11,712 bases of DNA. It comes from CAYSBK01 sp964429265. Its GTDB lineage: Bacteria > Planctomycetota > Phycisphaerae > Sedimentisphaerales > Anaerobacaceae. Position 1 is the first letter of the stretch, and each line of letters starts with the position of its first letter. Location of the stretch: positions 1 through 11,712 of the forward strand of contig CAYSBK010000068.1 of assembly GCA_964429265.1 (NCBI GenBank), read 5' to 3'. The position numbers and the translations under genes are program-made. The notes under the pieces were generated by a model. It did no database searches and was not told the origin of the DNA. It was given only the letters and a program-made list of their open reading frames with translations. Below are positions 6,492 to 11,712 of this stretch, piece by piece.

Positions 6492-8231
6492 CTAATCCAG
6501 TACCACCTGCTCGGTCTGCGCAATCCGGGCGACTTCCTCGCAGGTTGTGATGCCCTTGAATATCTTGATTTTGCCGTCCTCCACCAGCGGCCTCATCCCA
6601 CTGGCTATTGCCGCCTTTCTCAACTCGCCCGTCGGCGCCTTGGCGAAAGCCAGCTCTCGCAGCTCATTGTTCATCTCGACCATCTCGAATATGCCGATAC
6701 GTCCTCGGTAGCCCGTATCCTGGCAATGGCTGCACCCCTTGCCCTTGTAAAACGTATGTCGTTTCGCCTCCTGCTCCGATATGTTCAGCAACCGCAGGTA
6801 ATGCGGATCCGGGTGTTCGTTGACCTCCTTGCACTTCTCGCATATCACCCGAACAAGCCTCTGTGCCATAATCGCCTGGATGGAACTGGCCACGAGGAAC
6901 GGCTTGACCCCCATATCGACCAGACGCGTTATCGCGCTGGGAGCATCGTTCGTGTGCAACGTGCTGAACACCAAATGCCCGGTCAGCGCCGCCTGGATCG
7001 CAGTATCGGCCACCACGCCGTCACGAATCTCGCCAACCAGTATGATGTTCGGGGCCTGCCGAAGCATCGCCCGCAGAATCCTGTCAAACGTCAGGTTGAT
7101 CTCCTCTTTCACCTGGCACTGGTTCATTCCGTCAAAATTGTACTCCACCGGGTCTTCAGCGGTGATGATTTTCTTATCCGGCTTGTTCAACTCCTGCAAC
7201 GCCGCGTACAGCGTCGTCGTCTTGCCGCTGCCCGTCGGGCCGGTAACCAGAAATATCCCGTTCGGCCTTCTGATAATCTTCTGAAAGCGCTCGTAGTCGT
7301 CCTGCTCAAAGCCCAGCGACTGGATACCGATATTCACGGCATCGGGCCTGAGAATACGCATCACCACGCTCTCGCCGTGGTAGCCCGGCAGCGCCGAAAC
7401 ACGAAAATCTATGTCCTGGCCCCCTATGTTGCGCTTTATCCTGCCGTCCTGGGGCAGGCGCCTTTCCGCAATGTCCATACCCGAAAGAATCTTCAGTCGC
7501 GTAATAAGAGGCGCCTGCATATTCTTTGGTATGTTGTCTTTTTCCAGGCAGACCCCGTCAATGCGATACCGGACCCTGACCCTGTCGGCCATCGGCTCAA
7601 CGTGGATATCGCTGGCCCGCATATAGTAGGCATTGTCGATTATCAGGTTCACAAGCCGGATCACGGGCCCCTCGCCGTCCCCGTCGCCGTCGACCTGAGC
7701 ACGAAGCACCTCGGCCTGAAGCTCATGACCCGCCTCGGCCAGCTCCGCCGCCGTTGCGTCTATACTGTGCTTGAGCCTGTCGTCCTGCTCCTGCTGCTCG
7801 CTGTCGAGCATCGCCTCGATATACGACCGGATTCTTGATGGACTGGCCAGGTAACAATCGAGTTCCGTATTGAGCCGAAATCGGATGGCATCCATCGTAT
7901 CAAGGTCCGACGGGTCGCTGATGATGAGTTTCAACCGTCCGTTGTTCATCCCGAGAGGCAGCACGTTGTGCTTCCTCAGCGTGTCCTCCGGGATCAGCTT
8001 GAGTGCGTCGGGGGGTATGGATACCTTGTCCAGGTTTACGTACTTCAGCCCGAACTGCTTCGCCAGTGCCTTCGTCAGGGTCTCCTCGTCGATCAGGCCC
8101 AGCTCCAGCAAGACCTGCCCCAACCGCCTGTTGTTCGCCTTGGCGGTCTTGATGGCGCTTATCAAGGCCCGCTTTTCGACCACGCCGGCCCTGTAAAGTA
8201 TCTCGCCCAGATGTCTGCGCTTCTTAGGCAT
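6492..8231 (-). CDS. pilB/gspE: GspE/PilB-family assembly ATPase with MshEN domain (first paralogue)
   Basis: A 579-residue hexameric ATPase of the PilB/GspE/MshE type. An N-terminal MshEN domain shows two 24-residue motifs at 7-30 and 36-59 with the classic 5-residue spacer; the second (RLGQVLLELGLIDEE... ending Q59) matches the c-di-GMP-binding consensus, the first is degenerate. An acidic linker DGDGDGEG (181-188) precedes the core: ASDIHVEP (206-213), Walker A GPTGSGKT (331-338), Asp box TAEDPVEY (357-364), Walker B region LRQAPNIILVGEIRDG (390-405), His box TGHLVFSTLHT (417-427) and zinc cysteines C464, C467, C500, C503. APN replaces the common DPD before Walker B, and the usual LETA after GEIRD is GVVA. 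I choose the ATG at 8229-8231, with GGAG 5 bases upstream; an in-frame GTG at 8237 overlaps that Shine-Dalgarno and is less likely. It is first in the operon, followed by pilT. Confidence 0.95.
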   Translation of the reverse strand: MPKKRRHLGEILYRAGVVEKRALISAIKTAKANNRRLGQVLLELGLIDEETLTKALAKQFGLKYVNLDKVSIPPDALKLIPEDTLRKHNVLPLGMNNGRLKLIISDPSDLDTMDAIRFRLNTELDCYLASPSRIRSYIEAMLDSEQQEQDDRLKHSIDATAAELAEAGHELQAEVLRAQVDGDGDGEGPVIRLVNLIIDNAYYMRASDIHVEPMADRVRVRYRIDGVCLEKDNIPKNMQAPLITRLKILSGMDIAERRLPQDGRIKRNIGGQDIDFRVSALPGYHGESVVMRILRPDAVNIGIQSLGFEQDDYERFQKIIRRPNGIFLVTGPTGSGKTTTLYAALQELNKPDKKIITAEDPVEYNFDGMNQCQVKEEINLTFDRILRAMLRQAPNIILVGEIRDGVVADTAIQAALTGHLVFSTLHTNDAPSAITRLVDMGVKPFLVASSIQAIMAQRLVRVICEKCKEVNEHPDPHYLRLLNISEQEAKRHTFYKGKGCSHCQDTGYRGRIGIFEMVEMNNELRELAFAKAPTGELRKAAIASGMRPLVEDGKIKIFKGITTCEEVARIAQTEQVVLD

Positions 8232-8261
8232 ATACACTCCGGTACAGTTACACCGCAGTTC

Positions 8262-8290
8262 ATTATACCATTTACGCCCCGTCCGGTCAA
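8262..8290 (-). promoter_or_regulatory. Strong sigma70-type promoter for the ATPase-pilT operon
   Basis: TTGACC (8290-8285), a 17-base spacer and a perfect TATAAT (8267-8262) with the extended TG element (TGG directly before it). The predicted start near 8255 gives a leader of about 24 bases to the ATG at 8231. The -35 hexamer contains the TGA stop codon of cinA (8289-8287), so promoter and upstream coding end overlap. This is the best promoter match in the window. Confidence 0.75.
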
Positions 8291-9531
8291 TCCGGCAATT
8301 TCAGCGCTGCACGCAACATATTCAGTGCTCTCAGTGCCGCTCGAAGCCGAATTGCACCCCTCTCACCGCCCAAAACGTACCTTTTGCTCTCGCACCGGCT
8401 CGCCGAGTCCACACAAATATATACCAAACCTATAGGCTTTTGTTCGGTCGCACCGGTTGGACCGGCTATGCCGGTTATTGCGACACCAAAATCCGTTCCC
8501 GCCGCCTTTCGAGCACCGCTGGCCATCGCCTGGGCGACCTCCTCGCTGACAGCCCCGTATTCCTGCAACAGTTCCGCCGAGACGCCAAGCTGAACCTGTT
8601 TGGACCGGTTGCTGTAGGTTACCCAACCGCATTGGAAATAAGCACTCGCCCCCGGAACGTCCGTGATAAGCTTCGCCAGCAGCCCGCCGGTGCACGACTC
8701 GGCCACAGCCAGTGTCTTCTTCCGCCTGGCCAGTTCCGCACCCACCACCTCCGCCAGCGTCTGGTCGCCGCTGCCGAACACGATGTCTCCAAGTTTCGCC
8801 CGCAAAAGCTGCTCGTCGGCGAGAACCATTTCTTCGGCCTGCCGCACACTTGAACCGGCGGCGCTTATCGTAAGCGTAATCAGTCCCGCCTCAGCCGTGA
8901 TGCCGATCAACGGATTCCGGTTTCTATCCATCAGCGGCCCCAGCACCTCCACGATCGCCGACTCGCCCGCACCGAAGCACCGCAGTTTCCCCACCGCCAC
9001 CGCCTGTTGCCCCACCGCCGCCCTGACCCTACCCAGCACCGTCTCCTCAAACATCCGCTCCATTTCGGCGGGTACGCCCGGCAGTGCAAACAACAGCTTC
9101 CCACGATGTTCAGCAAAGACGCCACAGGCGGTACCAAGCTCGTTCCGTATCGCCTCGGTACCTGCCGGAATGCAGGCCTGAACCCTGTTGCTGTCGGGCA
9201 TTGCCAGATTGCGACGCTCGAAGAACGCCTTTATCTCGTCAAGCAACTCGGCACGAAACTGCAGTTCCACGCCGAGCAGCTTCGCCAGCGCTTCGCGGGT
9301 AAGGTCATCCCCCGTCGGACCAAGCCCACCGGTCGATATGACAATGTCCGCCTGCTCCATCCCCACGCGAAACGCACGCACGATTGCCTCGACATCGTCG
9401 CCTACCGTGTACCGGCCGGCAACCGGTATCCCCAGCGCCTGCAGCTTCCCGGTAAGATAGGCGGCGTTGCTGTCGGCTCTCTGGCCGCTCAAAAGCTCTT
9501 GGCCGATACTCACCAGGCTTGCTTTTTTCAT
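8287..9531 (-). CDS. cinA: CinA: nicotinamide-nucleotide amidase / competence-damage-inducible family protein
   Basis: A 414-residue, full-length two-domain CinA. The N-terminal COG1058 (molybdopterin-binding-like) domain, about 1-170, carries SIGQELLSGQ (8-17), STGGLGPTGDDLTREAL (66-82) and ALPGVPAEMERM (149-160); homologues show pyrophosphatase activity. The C-terminal PncC domain, about 257-410, has AESCTGG (277-283) with the candidate catalytic serine S279, VTYSNRSK (304-311), GAVSEEVAQAMASGA (326-340) and TGIAGPTG (353-360). PncC-type enzymes deamidate nicotinamide mononucleotide to nicotinic acid mononucleotide in pyridine-nucleotide salvage. The ATG overlaps the stop of the dehydrogenase gene by 4 bases (ATGA) and has only a weak Shine-Dalgarno, so translation is probably coupled to it. 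Pairing with an NAD-type dehydrogenase is compatible with NAD repair but is not proof. Confidence 0.95.
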   Translation of the reverse strand: MKKASLVSIGQELLSGQRADSNAAYLTGKLQALGIPVAGRYTVGDDVEAIVRAFRVGMEQADIVISTGGLGPTGDDLTREALAKLLGVELQFRAELLDEIKAFFERRNLAMPDSNRVQACIPAGTEAIRNELGTACGVFAEHRGKLLFALPGVPAEMERMFEETVLGRVRAAVGQQAVAVGKLRCFGAGESAIVEVLGPLMDRNRNPLIGITAEAGLITLTISAAGSSVRQAEEMVLADEQLLRAKLGDIVFGSGDQTLAEVVGAELARRKKTLAVAESCTGGLLAKLITDVPGASAYFQCGWVTYSNRSKQVQLGVSAELLQEYGAVSEEVAQAMASGARKAAGTDFGVAITGIAGPTGATEQKPIGLVYICVDSASRCESKRYVLGGERGAIRLRAALRALNMLRAALKLPD

Positions 9532-10571
9532 CGACTCTGGACCTGAACCATCGCCTTGACCACCCCATCCCGGTAACCGGCCACCATATCAAAAGCTTGC
9601 TGTACCTGCTCCAGCCCGAACCGGTGCGTGGCCATAAAGCCCGGCACAATGCGTCCCGTCCTTACCGCGTCTACGGCAAGCTGTGTGCACTGGTTTTGAC
9701 GCCGAACGTTGACTATGGTGATTTCCTTCCTGCGGATTTTCTCGATCACGAAGCTGACCCTGTCGATTCGTGGAATCCCGATCAGCATAATCTTCCCGCC
9801 GGGTTTGAGCACATCCACCGCCTGGTCGATCGTTTCCTGCTGGCCGGCACACTCGAACGCAACGTCCACGCCATCCGGCCGGCGCTGCAGAATCTCGGCC
9901 ACCACGTCTTCACTGTCAGGATTGCCGACCCACGTCGCCCCGGCTCTGGCCGCGACATTGACCCTCTCGGCGACCTTCTCGGTTACGTAAAATGACCCCG
10001 CCCGCCCCACTCTCGCGGCCAGCAAACAACTCAGACCGATGGGGCCCGCCCCAAGTATCGCAACATCCGCCCCAGCCGGCATTTGGGCCTGCCTGACCGC
10101 ATATAGCGCTATCGCCAGCGGCTCGCACAGCACCGCCTCTGCAAACCCTACCGACTCATCAACCCTGAAACAGCATCGCTCAGGCATCACGATATACTCG
10201 CGCAGACACCCCTGCATCTGCCCCGGACAACCCAGAAACCGCAGGTTACTGCACGTGTTTTCCCTGCCCGCACGGCATTGTTGGCAATCGCCGCACGCTA
10301 TCGCGGGCTCGACCGCCACCCGGTCACCCGCCTTGACGCCCTTGACGGCCTTGCCCACGTCCACCACCGTTGCCGCGCACTCGTGACCCAGTACGAAAGG
10401 ATAACGCACCGCCTCCTCGCCGATCCGCCCCGTCTCGTAGTAGTGCACGTCCGAGCCGCAGATGCCCACCAACTCCACTTGCAGCAGCACATCATGCTCG
10501 CTGCTCAACCTCGGCTCGGGCAGGTCGATGATTTCTATTTGCCTTATACCCGTAAGTGCCGCAGCCTTCAT
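9528..10571 (-). CDS. Zinc-dependent medium-chain alcohol/polyol dehydrogenase (sorbitol dehydrogenase-like)
   Basis: A 347-residue cytosolic medium-chain dehydrogenase. Catalytic zinc ligands are visible as C38 (GICGSDVHYYETGRIG, 36-51), H63 and E64 (GHE), and E150 (CEPLA). The structural zinc loop has C93, C96, C99 and C107. The Rossmann fold shows GAGPIG (174-179), with an acidic E198 after the second strand, which favours NAD(H) over NADP(H). The SDVHYYETGRIG segment is closest in pattern to sorbitol, xylitol and L-iditol dehydrogenases, which oxidise polyols to ketoses; threonine or other alcohols remain possible. I use the ATG at 10571 because GGAGAT precedes it by 6 bases; an upstream in-frame start at 10589 would lose that signal. 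It overlaps cinA by 4 bases. Confidence 0.93.
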   Translation of the reverse strand: MKAAALTGIRQIEIIDLPEPRLSSEHDVLLQVELVGICGSDVHYYETGRIGEEAVRYPFVLGHECAATVVDVGKAVKGVKAGDRVAVEPAIACGDCQQCRAGRENTCSNLRFLGCPGQMQGCLREYIVMPERCCFRVDESVGFAEAVLCEPLAIALYAVRQAQMPAGADVAILGAGPIGLSCLLAARVGRAGSFYVTEKVAERVNVAARAGATWVGNPDSEDVVAEILQRRPDGVDVAFECAGQQETIDQAVDVLKPGGKIMLIGIPRIDRVSFVIEKIRRKEITIVNVRRQNQCTQLAVDAVRTGRIVPGFMATHRFGLEQVQQAFDMVAGYRDGVVKAMVQVQSR

Positions 10572-10629
10572 AAGCACATCTCCAAACAATGCTGGCTTTG
10601 CGGCACATCATAACCCCCCTGCCCCCGAA

Positions 10630-10635
10630 ATTATA
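10630..10635 (-). promoter_or_regulatory. Possible -10 element upstream of dehydrogenase-cinA
   Basis: A perfect TATAAT lies in the 106-base gap between the DUF4159 gene and the dehydrogenase, about 59 bases before the dehydrogenase start. No convincing -35 hexamer is found at 16-18 bases, where the sequence is G-rich. It could be an activator-dependent promoter or chance. Confidence 0.35.
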
Positions 10636-10667
10636 GCCCCATTGAAGTTTTTTCCCCCGAATGGGCT
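10635..10667. other. Imperfect inverted repeat after DUF4159 gene
   Basis: On the minus strand AGCCCATT (10667-10660) pairs with AATGGGGCT (10643-10635) with one bulged G and a 16-base loop containing GGGGG and A6. It begins 10 bases after the DUF4159 stop. It lacks a true U-run (ATAATTT follows), so it is at best a weak terminator or mRNA-end hairpin. Its distal arm abuts the TATAAT at 10630-10635. Confidence 0.3.
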
Positions 10668-10677
10668 CGCACGCCCC

Positions 10678-11463
10678 TCAGTGTGTCAATGCGTACATAA
10701 GAATATTGATGCCCATCTCTATGCCTTGTTGCACCCGCGTGTGGTTTCCGACCCACGCACAGTGAATATCCGTGGAACTTAGGAAAACCGCCAGCCTGTC
10801 GCCGACGAACACACCCTGCGCCGGATGATACGTGCCGTGACAATGCGGCACGCCCCCACGCCCGAAGTCGTATACGTTGTGAAACACCTCGTGGCTGACG
10901 GGAATCGGCCGCAACGCCGGCTTTCCGAAAACCTCATCCAGTATCTTGTACGAGCTTTGGTAGAAAAAGTCCCCTCGAGTTCTCACGATGCAATCGTCCA
11001 TAAACAGGAAACCACCCGTATAAATGTACCGTTTAAGATTTTCCTTCTCCTGTTCGCTGAGCTCGTAGCGATACTGCGACGTCATAAAGATGAAGGGGTA
11101 TTTGAGCAGCGTTTCCAGGTCCTTGAAGTCCACCACTGCGTTGAACGCGGCTTCCACTCCCCTGTGCGTCTGATTCGGCGTCAGCTTGACCCTGCATCTA
11201 ACCTTGGATGCGAAAATCCGCAGGATATTCAAATCCCCCTCGGGATAAACCGTCCAGTAATCTTTGGGCCCCTCCAGCGCGTCGAACTTAACCCTCGGCA
11301 TAAGCAAATCATATTGACTGAGGTCCTCTTCCGGCCCCTGCGACTGTACTTCGCTTGCGCCGGCCCCAGCGACCGCTGCCGTTGCCAGCAGGCCGCCTGC
11401 TGCGGCTCCACAGGCCTTTTTCAGGAAAACACGACGTGTCAGGCCCCGTTTGTTTCCATCCAT
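10678..11463 (-). CDS. Twin-arginine-exported DUF4159 domain protein
   Basis: A 261-residue protein whose N-terminus is a Tat signal: LTRRVFLKKA (8-17, twin arginines R10-R11) followed by an Ala/Gly-rich hydrophobic segment to about residue 37, so it is probably folded before export across the inner membrane. The rest matches the DUF4159 pattern: PFIFMTSQ (123-130), LSEQEKENLKRYIYTGGFLF (135-154), MDDC (155-158), a PVSHEVFH segment (188-195), VGDRLAVFLSSTDIHCAW (220-237) and a C-terminal GINILMYALTH (251-261). The function of this domain is unknown to me; relatives are common in Planctomycetota and myxobacteria. A cluster H191, H195, H207, C208, H209, H213 could bind metal. Start chosen at the ATG 11461-11463 because a perfect GGAGGT is 7 bases upstream and it places the Tat motif at the true N-terminus; the frame is open 37 codons further upstream. 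Confidence 0.9.
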   Translation of the reverse strand: MDGNKRGLTRRVFLKKACGAAAGGLLATAAVAGAGASEVQSQGPEEDLSQYDLLMPRVKFDALEGPKDYWTVYPEGDLNILRIFASKVRCRVKLTPNQTHRGVEAAFNAVVDFKDLETLLKYPFIFMTSQYRYELSEQEKENLKRYIYTGGFLFMDDCIVRTRGDFFYQSSYKILDEVFGKPALRPIPVSHEVFHNVYDFGRGGVPHCHGTYHPAQGVFVGDRLAVFLSSTDIHCAWVGNHTRVQQGIEMGINILMYALTH

Positions 11464-11556
11464 AACAGGCACCTCCCCTGTTTTTGAAACACGTAACGGC
11501 CTCAGCGAAAGTTTTATTGAGCGCTTTCCGCACAAGCACCAATTCTCACTGATTGT

Positions 11557-11585
11557 ATGATACCGGTATCGCACGTCGATTACAA
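11557..11585 (-). promoter_or_regulatory. Sigma70-type promoter candidate for DUF4159 gene
   Basis: TTGTAA (11585-11580), 17-base spacer, TATCAT (11562-11557). The predicted leader is about 85-90 bases. A perfect 12-base palindrome, GATACCGGTATC (11559-11570), overlaps the -10 and spacer and could be an operator. The remaining non-coding sequence up to the right edge holds no minus-strand gene I can support. Confidence 0.5.
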
Positions 11586-11665
11586 GGCTTTCAAGGGTCT
11601 TTTACAAAATTTTTTCAGCAATAGTAACATCACCCGGCCGTCGAAAAGTCCGGCCCCTTACCGTG

Positions 11666-11694
11666 TTGACTGTCCGCCCCGGCCCCAATAATAT
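11666..11694 (+). promoter_or_regulatory. Possible divergent promoter at right edge
   Basis: TTGACT (11666-11671), 17-base spacer and TAATAT (11689-11694, 4 of 6 matches) point rightward, out of the window. An ATG at 11702-11704 falls where transcription would begin. The downstream gene, if any, is outside the window, so this is weak. Confidence 0.25.
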
Positions 11695-11712
11695 CGGCGC
11701 TATGGAGCAGCC

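Noticed and set aside
3765..7235. Near-identical DNA blocks shared among the three ATPase genes (Walker A and His box regions)
   Set aside because: They code for the invariant ATPase motifs and are expected from conservation; no long identical tract that would require gene conversion.
6450..7838. Plus-strand open frame of 462 codons
   Set aside because: It is the mirror of the first GspE/PilB gene; the product is Arg/His/Leu-rich with no family features, while the minus frame has all ATPase motifs.
8237..8237. GTG start two codons upstream for the first ATPase
   Set aside because: It overlaps the GGAG Shine-Dalgarno that serves the ATG at 8231.

Overview
Every gene I can support lies on the minus strand, so the window reads from right to left. 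The DNA is moderately GC-rich. The gene content suggests a Gram-negative-type bacterium of the Planctomycetota or wider PVC group: large GspG-like pseudopilins, a twin-arginine-exported DUF4159 protein, and GspE-type ATPases with MshEN domains beside PilT. This placement is an inference from protein families; there is no rRNA or other phylogenetic marker here. No tRNA, rRNA, CRISPR array, insertion sequence or integrase was seen.

Right part (about 11712 to 8287): a non-coding leader of roughly 250 bases with a plausible sigma70 promoter precedes a Tat-exported DUF4159 protein (10678-11463). After a 106-base gap come a sorbitol/threonine-type zinc alcohol dehydrogenase (9528-10571) and cinA (8287-9531), which overlap by four bases (ATGA) and are probably translationally coupled.

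Middle and left part (8286 to 1): a pilus or type II secretion-like assembly locus. A near-consensus extended sigma70 promoter overlaps the end of cinA and fires into a GspE/PilB assembly ATPase (6492-8231), then PilT retraction ATPase (5323-6456). A 225-base gap with a second TATAAT promoter and a 5'-end hairpin precedes a second GspE/PilB ATPase (3331-5097), the GspF/PilC inner-membrane platform (2037-3287), two paralogous large pseudopilins (1105-1986 and 220-1044) and the start of a third prepilin that runs off the left edge (1-182).

Taken together, the locus encodes two extension-type motors, one retraction motor, one platform protein and at least three prepilins. The secretin, alignment proteins and prepilin peptidase are not in the window. 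The two GspE/PilB paralogues differ in their c-di-GMP-binding (MshEN) motifs and around Walker B, and each has its own promoter. A reasonable hypothesis is that the locus serves two modes, one retractile pilus-like and one pseudopilus/secretion-like, or one machine driven by two differently regulated motors. The system belongs to known families; the unusual part is the motor inventory and its divergence.
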